A stretch of DNA of 64,000 nt. Origin: Gavia stellata (taxonomy: Eukaryota > Chordata > Aves > Gaviiformes > Gaviidae). This document shows, piece by piece, positions 35,009 to 64,000 of this stretch (positions within the stretch are counted from its first letter, which is position 1; each line of letters opens with the position of its first letter). The notes beneath the pieces were generated by a model. That model was not told the DNA's origin. It saw nothing but the letters and a program-made list of their open reading frames with translations, and did not search any database. The position numbers and the translations under genes were made by a program. The DNA lies in NCBI RefSeq assembly GCF_030936135.1, contig NC_082603.1, positions 12,368,880 to 12,432,879 on the forward strand, given 5' to 3'.

Positions 35009-37189
35009 TGAGACTGTTAAGGATATGTACCACTGCATAAGGAAAAAAAACCCTGAAAACTTTAGACAGATTAAATCAAAGGAAATACTTTTTTTTCAGT
35101 GAGAGAATAATAAAAAAAGTTTATTTGAAGTAATGAGGAATAATCAGAAGAATTTTTCAAAACTTTTTTCTAGCAAGAAAAAGACCAAACACCCTGGAGT
35201 CAAAGAAGATTGTCCAGCTTAAAGCCGCTAATAGCACTCTATCTCTTTCATGCTGCCAGTCTTCAAAAGATTGGGTCTCCAATCCAGTTTCACCACCTAA
35301 TATGGAACAATTGAAAAATATATGTCTGTGATTATATTGTTTGATAATGGAGAATTAAACATCTGATAATTCTGAAGGTTTCACTTACTGTGGTACATTT
35401 TGGGGTGAAATCTCACAAACTATTAGGAAATTGTGTGAATTCATAATGTGCTATGAATTTACTTTTACTGAATACTATAACTTTACTACTGTTCTTCCCT
35501 ATATTTCTTTTGTTCTTAAGGCTGTCGTACTGAATTATGAGTAGAATTTTACAGGATACCAGAATCTATAGCATTTTAAGCTAGGAAGTGAAAGACTTCT
35601 CTTAATAAACTTTACAATATCTCTCTGAGGTAAAAAAATATTATGCACAGTGTATAGATTGTCTAATTGAGACATTTGTCTAATTTAGACAATGCTAAAT
35701 GATAGTTCAAGGTTAAATAATGACTCAACAGCCAAAAAGAGCGACTGAATTATAAAACAAGGAGCCTCCAAACTATCTTTTTTTTTTTGCACAAGATATT
35801 CATACCCTTATTTCAATTACAGTGTATTTTCTTTTCTAAAAAGCAAAAACCTAATTAAAAAGTAAAAATCGATTTACTAGACTAGTCAAAGGGATTTAAT
35901 GGGAATTATTCCCTATAAAAATATAGTTTCTGTGCATGGCCAAATTGGGTTTTGCAGGTCTTTAAATCTTGTTGGGGAAAAAATCCTGCAAAAATAATTG
36001 ACCAGGTGTTATATATGCTTCAAAATAAATTTCTTATATACATAAACATTGGTAATATTACAACACTTACTTAAAACCTGTGTACAATCCAAACTCTGAA
36101 ATAACAAATCTCCGGCTGCCTTACTTGCCTACACTGTTGTTAGATCTCCACTGTTATAACATTAGAAAAACAATTGTGAAATTGTATAGGCAGCTCCCTA
36201 TTTCTACTACTCATAAGCCAAAATTAATATGAAGAAAATTAATTGCTGTTGTATTCCAAAACCTGAAAAACAAAGACGCTCAAACAGAACAGAATGGAAG
36301 CATTCCAATAACTTGAAATTTCTGAAAAAATGTCTGGATTGCCAGTTTGCAAGCACACTTACATACATTTCCTAGCTATTGAGTAAACAATATAGCTAAC
36401 CTGCTGTTAACTACATATGCTCTGCCTAGGCCACATCCTGCAAAACTTAAAATGTTAGCCAAAACTCAAGTTTAAGCCATCACAAGCAGATATCAACATA
36501 TAAATTTTTAGCGTTTTCTGAAAACTAAACCAAAAAGCATTGAATTTAGGTCTAATTTAGTTCACAAATCTTCTCAACCCTCACTGCCACCAGAACCCTC
36601 CTTCCTTTCAGGTCCCAGGCATATAACATACACTACCCTTTTTTATATAGCAGCCCCACCCTGTGATTAGCAAAACGCTTTACATACTTGTGAACAGAAA
36701 AAGTGACAGGAAATTTGGAGCCATGTTTTCCTTTCTACTTTCACTGTGCATCCGAACAGCTGCCTGCTCTTTGAGAGACAAATCCTGCCCCAGTGTGGAA
36801 AATACTTAATGAGATCCTGCAAAAGGCACCGATTTTATTTTTTTGTAGTCTGTACCTCCCTCACCCTGGCAGAGCTCTTTCACTTCGCGTCACCACCAGT
36901 GCAACAGCGCGTTTCCCCTAGGGATGGGAATAAACGCGTCTGCAGACACAGGAGCTGTACCGAGTCACGCAGAACCTAAAAGAAGTAGCGCGAGTAGTGG
37001 GATTTTTGTTTTTTCGTGTAAAAATGAGGGACACCCCCCGCCAATCCCCTTTTAATTACACGGAGGGAGGGTGGCACAGGCAGAGATAAATACAACAGGT
37101 GGACCTTCGGATGCTCATGTGATGCTAATCTATCGTCTTGCCTTAAAAAGGATTAGAAGACATTCCCCTACGTTAGAAGATGCCAATCA

Positions 37190-37960
37190 ATGTTTTGCCG
37201 CGTGGCTGTGGGGAGCTGCAGCCCGGGGCGGAGGGGACCCCGCCGGGGGGCCGTCAGCTGCTGCCGGGGGGCCGTCAGCTGCTGCCGGGGGGCAGTTTCC
37301 CGACGACACTGAAGCCTGAAGGCTTTCCGCTCGCAGGGGCAGGTTTGACTCGGAAGTCGGTACGCGCACGCCCAGGCCTGGCGAGAGGAGAGTGAAAGGC
37401 GGCCCCTTTCCCTCAGACGCCCCGGGCAGGCCTGCCCCCACCGCGCGGCTCCCCGCGGAAGGACGCGGGGCCGGGCCGGCTGCGCACAGCTCCCGCCGGA
37501 GGCGGTGTCGCGCGCCCTTCCTGCCGCGGCGAGCGCTGGCGGAGCTGCGGGCCGCGGGAGGGGGTTGCTTGCGCGAGGCGGGAGGTCAGCGTTAGGGAGA
37601 GAAGATGGAGGGAGAAGCGCGGGGGAGCCCGGGTGAAAGGGCGAGGGATGGCTGGGGCGGGCGGGCAGCAGGGGTGTGAGGAAATGGCTGTCGAGGGGCC
37701 GGGGGCGGCCAGCGCCGCGCCGCCATACCCCTGGTGGGCCCTGGGGAGGGCGAAGAGCAGCCCCTGGGAGAGACCGGGTGCTGGTGGAGGGCCGGGGCCG
37801 GGCCGGGTCTGAGGCGGTCCTGGCCGGGGAGCTGAGGGAGCCGAGGGCTGAGGCAGCCGCTGGTTGCCTGGGGCGGGCTGGGGCGCAGGCTGCGGATGAG
37901 GATGGTGGGTGCCGGGGGACCGGCTCCTCAGCCGGTTACTGGTGAGAGGAGTCCAACAGG
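37190..37960. promoter_or_regulatory. CpG-island promoter of HENMT1
   Basis: CpG- and G-rich block about 1.1-1.8 kb upstream of the HENMT1 start codon, separated from it by AT-rich sequence, so the start codon is probably in exon 2 with a non-coding exon 1 here. Plausible plus-strand donors are AG then GTCAGC near 37585 and CTG then GTGAGA (border 37941/37942); I cannot choose between them. Confidence 0.78.
37242..37294. repeat. 21-bp tandem repeat (about 2.5 copies)
   Basis: Two exact 21-bp units (gccgggggg then ccgtcagctgct), at 37242 and 37263, followed by a partial third. Each has a run of six G. It lies at the edge of the HENMT1 CpG island. Confidence 0.88.
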
Positions 37961-39006
37961 TTCACTTCGCTCCTGAGGGGACAAATGACTGGCCTGAACG
38001 CTGAGTCTGTTTCCTGGTTTTGTACACACATATATATAAAAATCTATATTTATACTTACGCATAGAAGACCTTATGGAGCGGCCAAGTTGCCAACGGGCT
38101 CGGCCGAGCTGCTTTTTTTGTGCTGGGCCCGGTGCCCCTTAGACCTGCTGGTGAGCCCTGGGCTGCAGCTGCCGCCGGGGGGGAGGGCTCTGGAAAGCCA
38201 TGAGCGCACAGGACCACGTTCCTTCACTTAGGTGAATCCCGTGGCGTTCATTCATCATTCACTAGGGCCTTGTTTTTAGGTTTAATGGGGATATTTCTTG
38301 TTAAATATTTATGTGTGCTAAAACGTAGGTTTTAATAAAAGGTGGGAGAGTTGGAAATGCACTAATGGTCATGACTCTAATGCCATGCTGAATTACCATA
38401 GATTACTTATAAAATGCAGCCATTAATAACAAGGTTTAGCTCATAGTAAATCTAAAGCTAAGGCCTAGCAGAACCTTTCCTCTTGTACAACAAAGTAATT
38501 ACTCGGCTATTTCCTGCTAGTTGTTACATTGTAGAACTTGTATTAAGCCATATGTACACAAATCTAGATATAAAATAATCTGAATTGTGAGATAAAACAA
38601 ATGATAGATGATAGTCAAGAAAGCAGGCACCTGCGTGAGAGATTGTTAGCTTTTCTGGCAAGTGCAGAAAAATAAAGGAAGATTAAATATGTTGCATTGT
38701 GTAAACCCTATGTAGGTGTGCTGGATGGAGAGTGACAAATTATGAGACTTGCTTTTTTATGATTGCATATGATTTACAAGTGTTTATAAAAAGGTTATTT
38801 ACGTCATTATATGTGGAGGGAGCAGCTAGTGCCTAATTTCACTAATTCCTATGGTTTTGTCATTCTCTGAATAGAACTGGGATCAGGTCTACCCCTGCTT
38901 AATTGTGAATTGACCACCACTGAAAACAGCAAGCTCTGTACTTCGATATATTACAAAGTACCTCACAAAAGAGTTAACTTTTTTATTTTAGCATTAGCAA
39001 AATACT

Positions 39007-46928
<7,922 letters not shown>

Positions 46929-47346
46929 ATGACAGATTTCTCATACAAAGTTCAGTTAAAGTAATGAGAGCATTTTTTTTTAGTAGCTGTTAAGTGGTGT
47001 GTTCTGTATGCTAACTAGAACCACAAAATCTTTTTTAAACCTTCCAGTATTTATCCATCGGCACCTCTCTCATTTAGTGAAGATGAGTGCTTCTGGTAAA
47101 GATCACATAACTTGCAGGGTTTTAAAGAAGAGTATCAGGGGCTAAAAGGAAAGAATTAATTCCTGTGAAGAAAAATTTTAAGTATTTCTGTTTTGTTTTA
47201 TATTACCATACTGTAGCTATCATGACTAGATTCTTTTTGGTAATCTTTTGTTAGCTCTAAGGATAGTTGATGATAACACAGAACTATGTTGTTGTGCTGA
47301 ATAATATAAGTCAGACATAGATTTAGGGCAAGTTTTTTCTTAATAG

Positions 47347-47352
47347 AATAAA
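47347..47352 (+). terminator. HENMT1: Candidate poly(A) signal for HENMT1 (proximal)
   Basis: First AATAAA after the HENMT1 stop, about 420 nt downstream. Confidence 0.45.
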
Positions 47353-47646
47353 ATTTATAGATGCCTTTTTCAAGATGAGCACATACTCAGCCTTTGTGAA
47401 AAACAAATATTGTTCCAGAGAAATTGGAATATGCCACAAACACTTACAGCTCAGTAAATTCAATATTGGGGAAGAGTGACATGATGTTGGATGTAAGGTG
47501 GAAAAAAAAAAGGTAGGTTTAGCCCTATTGTTTTATCCAGTTTCTTGATAACTGCTGCTTGGGAAATAACTTGCATGCTGTAACTTTCCAGAAGCTGAAT
47601 TTAATTAATTTGGAACTGGTATCTTTGACTATTCTGTTTTTGAAAA

Positions 47647-47652
47647 AATAAA
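47647..47652 (+). terminator. HENMT1: Candidate poly(A) signal for HENMT1 (distal)
   Basis: AATAAA about 720 nt after the stop, followed by a T/G-rich stretch (tttgtcattgtgaatg), which fits a cleavage site better than the proximal one. Confidence 0.45.
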
Positions 47653-49656
47653 AAAATTTGTCATTGTGAATGCTAAACTGGCCTTGGTGTACCTGAAAAA
47701 AATTTCTGTGTTTTCCCATGCAGCTGTTGTCCAAAAAGTCTTGACGACACATTCACAGAAACAAAAAGCAGAGGTGTTACAGATAGCAGAGCTTACCAAC
47801 TTGGCCAGGATGACTCTTCCTTAAATAGAGCTGAATTGTATGTGTAAATGCACAGTAAGCAAATGTTAGATGATGGACTTAAGAAGACACAGGATTGGCT
47901 TGTTCATACAGGATTAATGAAGCAACACACTGCAGTTCTTAAGTTTCTTCGCATACCTGAATTTTTTAACCAGTAATTTTAATGTCTCATGGAAGTATTT
48001 CTTATGAGTGAAGAGATAATTAAAAGGCCTCATTCTGTGTATGTTTCACAAAGTCATTGGCAGCTTTGAATGAGCTGGTGTTATCAAAACTGACTTCATG
48101 TTTGAGTAACATGAAAGTTTCACAACTTTCTGAAAACAAAAAAAAAATCTGTGTAAGGGCTGACTGTTTAAGAAGATGGCTGCATTCTACTATATAAATT
48201 TTTGGAATTCACTTTAAATGATTAAGGTGAAAGATCAGACATAAAGGGAAAAGGCAGCTGTAATTCTCTGAATTGAGAAATGTACAGAACATAAAACAGG
48301 TTGAGTGTCAGGGAAAGAAGAATGATCTATGCTGCTCTGTCATACTGAATGATTAAAAAGTGCTTAATAAGCTTTGTCTTTTGTGGGAGATTTTTTCTCC
48401 TACAACAAATAGACATGGGTTATTAAAAATTAATTTATCACAATATTTATAGTTCATTTTAAGAATCAATTTAATTAAAGTTCATCTGTAATACAATACT
48501 TAGAATGGTTTCACTTTTTGACATTGTGATATGAACTTGCCATAGTTGGTATGTTAAAATATATGTAAAATTCAAAATTGGTACATATTCTTTGGATACT
48601 AATAAGCATAGCTGTTTGAGAACAGTATTGGTTTACTGTAAGAAAATATCTCTGCAGTTCATTATATGGTTTACTAGAAGATTTTTGGACCACAGAACTT
48701 CTTCGTGTGTCATTTCTTTTTGAAACATATCTTTAGAGTACTTTATAGCATGATCACTTTAAAATGAGGAAAAGAGAAGAGGACGAGGACCTGTCAGATT
48801 TGGAATGATATTTACCTTGAATTTTGTATTCAGGTAACATCTAATTACAGGAATGTCTTGTGAACAGACAAGACTGTATAAGAATACAGGCTTGTTTTTT
48901 CTGAAACATTTCCTTCCCTTAAGGCTTTCTAGCTATATGTGGAAAATGGTTTATGTGAATATTTGGTGGACTGATTGAAGGGATTAAACCATAATCCAAT
49001 TTTTAAGGGGTTCATAGATCCTCTCACCCTTCTTTGTAACAGGTTTTAGTTCTTAATGATAGCTAGGGCAACTATCAATTCTTACATGCTTGCTTATGCC
49101 TTTCCTGGGGAAAATCTAAAGTCAAACTACAGATGTTTGGCCCTACCTGTTCACAGTGTTCCTTAGTATGTGTACTGAAACTGAAGAAGCTATTGCATCT
49201 CATATACAGAAGTGCTATTTAGAATATATACATTTTAATTGGGACTGCTAGCTTTTACTAAAACAAGGGATGCTATTTTGTTTGCCAGCTTTCCAGGTTT
49301 CAACTGGCTTAAATTTTAGCCAAGATTTTCTTTAAACTACTGACTTAACTGTATTTTTCAGGAGCAGTTAAACTCTCTCACAAGATTCACTGTGCACAGC
49401 TCTTCATTTTCAGGTTGGTCTTTTGATTAACCTATTATACACATTTGTGAATAAACACAGTATTTATTGTGTCCCGTTTAAACTTGCAGTTTGGCCAAGG
49501 TCAATTCTGATTTCTTAAATCGGGATGCCGAAAGGAAGTTTATGAAGATTAAATGTGTTACACTCATGGCAATATCACTGACCAGGAGATGGCACACATC
49601 TCAAAACAGATCAACATTAGGTTGTTCAAAATGGTAAAATCCAAATAAAGTATACT

Positions 49657-49725
49657 TAAAAAAAAAAACCACAACCCCCCCAAACAACAACAAAAAAAAC
49701 TCCACCACAAAACAAAAAAACCCCA
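49657..49725. repeat. A/C-rich low-complexity tract
   Basis: Runs of A alternate with CC, CCCCCCC and CAACAA over about 70 bp. Member of the dispersed A/C tract set. Confidence 0.65.
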
Positions 49726-52100
49726 GTGCAGTATCCTGAATATAAGGGAAATAACTTGATAGCTATTGAGCAAGTTAATATGGATTGATTATGGTCAGAA
49801 TAGCTGAACAGAATGTTTCTGATCAGTGTTTATTATAATAACAAAGCAAGTAAGTCATGTAAATAAATGCTACAACTATCCCCTCACTTATGAAAATAAA
49901 TAAAAAAACTGCCTAATTGTGAAAGCTGGAGGAGTTAATTGTCTGTCTCCTGAGAGATTTATCAAACAAATAGATCTCACAGCTAATAAATGTCTGATGT
50001 GTTTCACTCCTGTCTCCCATGGGTTTCCATGGTATTAGGCTCTATTCCATACTTGTTATGTTGTTAAATGATGTTTGGATCATTCTGTTACAGCTGTGTT
50101 AGGTGTAACTCATAATGGTTAGTTGCTGGGAGTTCTTTGTTTTTCTGTTTAATCTGAGTGGAGGAAACATAAGAAGGGGCTTCTGAAGTGCCAGAAAAAT
50201 TCTTATGCAAAAGTCCTTTGCACTTTCTTCCTCATTCACAGAATCAAACACATTTTAATGCAGTCCTGTATGCAAGCAGTTCCCTGGGAACACCCCCAAA
50301 ATAAAATGCACTGGCACTAGCATGTACTCAAATGAGGTTACTGGGGAAACATTAGTAGATCATAAGAGGAGGCAATTTAAAGAAAACCCAAAAAACTAGT
50401 GTCGTCTTTACAAGTATATGAACAGTTTTAGTTGTGATTGGAAGGGCAGTGCATACAACCCTGAACTTAAGCAAAGCTTTGCTAGCTTGTGCTTGGAGAT
50501 TTCCCTTCACGTAAAAAAAAGAAAAAATGTTATTTAATAACATTTTTAGTTTTTAACAAGGAAGCAACAAAATAAAAACAATCTGTCCCACAGAAATGTT
50601 AACAGATGTATTAAGATGTGTTTGCCTTTCCCCTTCTTGTTGGCAGATCCCACTGTGAGACCATACACAGCATTGAATCAACTAATCTGTCACAGAGACT
50701 TGTAGTGGTGCAACAGGTGGGAAGAGAAGAGCAGGCAAGAATGAGCAGTTGGGTAGGGAGAAGGCAGAACTACTTATTTTTTCTCAAGAATTATAGAAAG
50801 TAATTTTTTTCCCATGCTGATCTTTGTCTCTATGTTGGTTTTTTTTTCCTGTGTCAAAAGGTCCACAGAATGCACTTCAGTGTTTGATGACAGCATTTGA
50901 AGTTTGGGTAGTTCATATCTCTACTTTTTTTTTCCTGTAGTAGTAAAGGAAAATATTTTCCTACACCACAGTGATGGTTCTGCCCTGGTATATTACGTGT
51001 GCGCATAGCCTTATTTTCATTCATGAGATGTTTTCCTTCCAGATTAAAAAAGAACCATGTCTAAATGACATGTTTTCCTTACAACCTATAGGTCACTTCA
51101 ACAGTTTGAAAACACAGAAGTAGAAAAAGGAAAGCATTTAAAAAAATCCCCTAGTGATTATATTTGCAGCTGCTGGTATTCAGTAAGGTGACTAGCATCT
51201 ATGAATGTTTTATGTACATACATGTATACTTCATATTTCTGAGAAAACTCTCCGCTGTGAGGTCCTTAACTGGGGGATTTGCTTGCTGATGAGATTTGCC
51301 TTTTATTCTCTAGGGAAACTGTTGATTCACAAAACCAAAAGAGAGACAACAACCCACAGAAGTTGTTCTAGGATATTCTGCTGAAATTTTTGAAAGATTT
51401 TCTTCCTTTTTTTAATTGAAATACAGCTGACACTGGACTTGGTTGTACATGGTACAGTTACTTCTCTTAATCCTTACTATACACTTAACTGATGACTGAA
51501 CTGAGCTGAGTGCCAAATAGTTTGTACTATAATTAGCTGCAGTTTTCACCAATTGAGTTGGTTTTATGTAAGAACAGATGCTTACTGCAGTACCAAAAAG
51601 CTAGGTTATTTTGAATGCATTGATGAGAAAAGAAATATATACCACAGAAGTTTTGTTAGAAAAAAAAGAAGGTAATTTACAAAGTTATACAAACTGTATG
51701 AAAAGTTTAAGTAGGAGTACGTTTTTACACTCAGCTGAGGAAGATGAATTTTGTCATTTGCAAGGTGAGCAGGAACTTTCCCTAAATACTGCTGTTGTGG
51801 AGTGTGCTTAATAATTAATCTACTGATATGCCTCACTTTAAAATTTATTTTCATTTGTGTAAGACTGACAAACTAATTCTCCTCTCCAGGAGACAGATAA
51901 CTAACTATGTACTAGTAATGGTGCCATTAGTAGTACAATGGAGCTTTGTGGACTGGAGATCAAGTTTAACAAACTGTAGAGGTAAAGTTTGAAAAGCAGT
52001 AGAGAAACTGAAAGGGACACAAACTTCCAGTTAAGTTTGTAATTTTTGCATTAAAAAAGACATAATTGTTTAGAAACATATTCTAAGCTGAAGACATGAG

Positions 52101-52106
52101 TTTATT
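52101..52106 (-). terminator. FAM102B: Candidate distal poly(A) signal for FAM102B
   Basis: Minus-strand AATAAA about 2.4 kb past the FAM102B stop. Nearer hexamers exist (for example near 52338 and 53184). A long 3' UTR is expected for this gene, but the true end is not fixed by sequence alone. Confidence 0.3.
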
Positions 52107-52136
52107 GAATGTCTGAGACATTTGCATTTAAATACA

Positions 52137-52160
52137 GTAAAAAAAAAAAACCACCACCAA
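52137..52160. repeat. A/C-rich low-complexity tract
   Basis: Run of A followed by CCACCACCAAC. Member of the dispersed A/C tract set. Confidence 0.55.
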
Positions 52161-54555
52161 CATATCCCGAACAGTTTACTATATGAGCGTCTCCAGTATT
52201 CTTATAACACAGTTTACAAAAAAGAAAATACTACATCTAAATATGAAGGTTATGTTCCACTTAAAATCTGCACAGTTAGAGAATCACTTCATAAAGAGTC
52301 GTAACTCAAAGTGAGAACAATAAATTACTAGAATACAGTTTTATTAAAAGCTTGATTTCCATGTAAACTTCCCTCCTATTTAAAAGATCTGCTCAGGCAA
52401 GAAAATAATTGGTTTCTAGTAAACAAAGTATCTAATCTATGGCAGTTAGCTGTGTCTTTTAACATAGTATACTCATCTGGGCTATGGAAATTCCCTGAAG
52501 AATTACATAAGTAGCTGTACAATGTTTTTTAAAAGTCTGTTTTCCTCAAACAATGCCTATTTTTCCTAGTAAACTTAAGTACACTACCATCTAACCACTA
52601 CTGGTTTTAATAGATTTGTCAACAAATGTAGCAGTGTTAAAGTACTGAAAGCAACTTAATTTACTCAAATTTCATGCATCTTTTGGCTTGCAATAGGATT
52701 TTTTTGGTACAAATTAGTTATATAACAGGAAAGGAAACTATCATGCTCTGAGATAGTTGTATACTAGCAGTTATGCAGTTTCTGTTTAAAATTCCTGTGG
52801 AGGACAGAAATGGATAATACCACACTTCTATTAACAGCAGCTAAAATATAATCTTTGTATTAATTCTTTTACCCATTAAAACACTTCAAAAGATACTATA
52901 ATTAACAGTAGGAAATAAAAATATCGAAGTACCATAACTGAGAAACAACTCGTATTAATCATACTCAATAACAGTACTCAAGCTTTAAAATCTGAAATTT
53001 CCCTAAAAATCACAAAAATTTGTTTAATAACTCTATTATGGATTTATGGAGAACAAAGCCTGCTTTTCCTAATTTAACCTATTAAATAGGGCCTACTTAT
53101 ACTTCAATAAAAGGATGTCAGACATCACTTTAAGCAGACTTTGAAGCATTCAGAGCTTTCAAAAATGGCCACACTATTTGTATTTTTATTTAATCCAAGC
53201 CTTACTGATAAATAATACAAGTAATCATAACAAAATTAAGGTCATTTGCAGTTTGCAATTAATTACAGCAGAGCCAATACTGAATTAGAACTGCGTCACC
53301 TAACACATCCCTTTAAAAATTGATACTTTCATAATTCTCAATGAAAATTAAGACCTTTCATCTCTCTTGCCTGTCCGGCAAATCACTGTTTGTGCAAATT
53401 TAAATACAGTACATTGACCTTAATGTAACAGTGGACAGATAGCAAAGGAAGAAGTGTTCAACAAATCTGCACAGTAAGACCTTTTCAGAGTGCAGAGTAC
53501 ATCTACAATAAAGTGCTTATCTTAATAAGTTTTATATTGATAATAGTATAGATGTTTACCTAGTTTTAAAGCTTAAATTGCCTAGTAAATAGTTTAATCT
53601 CCCTGTACCTCCCCAATCCTGCAAGGCACATTCAAAACACAAGCAAAGCACTAACTTACTGTGAAGGATTAAGCTACAATAAAAAGTTCTAAGTGGTAGT
53701 AGTCTACTGACTGGGTTTGTAAACAGTACCATCCCATTGAATCTCAAGGTTCATGCATTATTGAAGTGAGTTTCTGTGGAAGCAGCTTTTGAACTCCAGA
53801 TTTAACAATCAAGCCAGCTTTCTTGATAATACGCTCCTATGCCTTAGTATTTTTATGTGGAATCCCACTTCTTTTGTCACTTGCACAAAAACAGATGTCA
53901 CATTTGATGCATTTAAGCCTGTAGACTTCATTTACAGTTAACACAACTGATTACTGATTGGTTTAGATCTATTTAGTATATTTTTTAAAATGCATGTGAA
54001 GTTTACCTCTACTGTTCAAGCTTACAATGAAGTTATACTCAGTGCTCTTCAGAGAAGGTTTGGTTATGTTAAAACATAGCTGGGCTGTTATGTGGAGGCC
54101 TTAGTTTTGGTATTAATTTTGACTTGATAGAAGTAATTAGCTTCTGTAAGACTAAAATGGCAGGTAGGATCAAATTGAGTAATTAATTTCTTCAGGTTCA
54201 TTTAAGACCAACTTTTAGAAGCTTATTTAGAAAAGAAGTTATAAACAAAGTACATCACGTCAAGTGCTCTCTTGTATAAAATACTAAAATGGGACTCACT
54301 TAATCATGCTTCCAAAAATGTTTCGCATAACTTAAAAAGAAAGTAATTCCACTAAAATCAAGTAGAGCTTACAAAAACAGTCTAAGTGTTTGCACAAGGT
54401 ATACATAACTAAACATTGCCTTCATACCACAGAAGATGAAGCTCTATGAGCAAGAGGTATTCCATTACTTTTCAAAAAAAGTTCATTTTGTCTTTCACAA
54501 CTCTTGCAACAGAGCAAACAAAACCAGAAGTTTTCTTCTTGTTTGTCATCCTAGT

Positions 54556-63745
<9,190 letters not shown>

Positions 63746-63798
63746 CTAAAAAAGACAAAAAGACATGCCATTAAGCCATTAAAGATACTGACTGGGGT

Positions 63799-63823
63799 TC
63801 TTGGTTTGGTTTGGTTTTTTAGA
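63799..63823. repeat. T/G-rich low-complexity tract
   Basis: ggttcttggtttggtttggt followed by tttttag, the opposite-strand form of the A/C tracts. Lies just upstream of the 30-nt FAM102B exon. Confidence 0.6.
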
Positions 63824-64000
63824 AAAGCAAATACTAATCTTCATTTTAAAATAGCTCAACACACATTTGCTAGGCTGTACTGTTGTCATTTAGAACTTAG
63901 TATTAATAATGTCCTCGGTGCAGGCCAGCAGGAGACTGTCATCTTGCAGAGGTGGGGAAGGGTGAGTGCCTGATGCCGACCAGCATTTGGCTCTTGCAAA

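Larger units (their letters stand above)
31980..39006. other. Intergenic and 5' UTR region between PRPF38B and HENMT1
   Basis: The start codons are about 7 kb apart and transcribed away from each other. CpG islands lie at both ends with AT-rich DNA between (about 32700-37100). That middle part holds a CR1 fragment (about 34936-35008), short poly(A) and poly(T) runs and no gene I can recognise. The last part (from about 37600) should be the HENMT1 5' UTR exon and first intron. Confidence 0.75.
46929..54555. other. Non-coding interval between facing HENMT1 and FAM102B 3' ends
   Basis: 7.6 kb, AT-rich, no exon recognised on either strand. The left side should hold the HENMT1 3' UTR and the right side a long FAM102B 3' UTR. 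It contains A/C tracts at 49657-49725 and 52137-52160. The short open frames have no family resemblance. Confidence 0.75.

Noticed and set aside
37071-37945. Open frames in the HENMT1 CpG island
   Set aside because: Composition artefacts that include an in-frame 21-bp repeat; no domain and no link by splicing to HENMT1 coding exons.

Overview
This is vertebrate nuclear DNA, almost certainly from a bird. Coding sequence is split into short exons with GT/AG borders, there are three CpG-island promoters, and the dispersed repeats are 3' ends of CR1 retroposons (about 43299-43512, 8048-8108 and 34936-35008), the typical avian LINE. Nothing prokaryotic, viral or organellar was seen. I rebuilt every exon by hand from splice sites, reading frame and similarity to proteins I know. 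Comparisons with mammals are from memory.

Layout from left to right. (1) STXBP3, minus strand: only coding exon 1 (3625-3667) lies in the window; 1-3624 is intron 1. (2) FNDC7, plus strand, 4844-17097: complete, 13 coding exons, 822 residues, a signal peptide and nine fibronectin type III domains, each on one exon. It lies head to head with STXBP3 across a CpG island at about 3190-4180. (3) A non-coding stretch, 17098-23728, holding the facing 3' ends of FNDC7 and PRPF38B. (4) PRPF38B, minus strand, 31979-23729: complete, six coding exons, 547 residues, with a long Arg/Ser-rich tail and one intron with a GC donor. (5) A shared 5' region with two CpG islands (about 31600-32620 and 37190-37960). 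(6) HENMT1, plus strand, 39007-46928: six coding exons, 376 residues, all four metal ligands of the piRNA methyltransferase kept. (7) A non-coding stretch, 46929-54555, with the facing 3' ends of HENMT1 and FAM102B. (8) FAM102B (EEIG2), minus strand: the last nine coding exons (63745-54556); the N-terminal exons lie beyond the right edge.

The gene set STXBP3-FNDC7-PRPF38B-HENMT1-FAM102B matches the human 1p13.3 neighbourhood. The genes do different jobs (vesicle fusion, a secreted or surface protein, splicing, piRNA methylation, a C2-domain scaffold) and are neighbours by ancestry, not one pathway. The most notable points are: FNDC7 is on the opposite strand from both flanking genes, whereas I recall all three sharing a strand in mammals; FNDC7 appears to have an extra N-terminal FN3 exon; PRPF38B has a GC-AG intron and a possible tandem-donor choice; HENMT1 has Gly to Ala in its SAM-binding motif; and one FNDC7 exon is an isolated GC-rich patch. 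I found no convincing new biological system.
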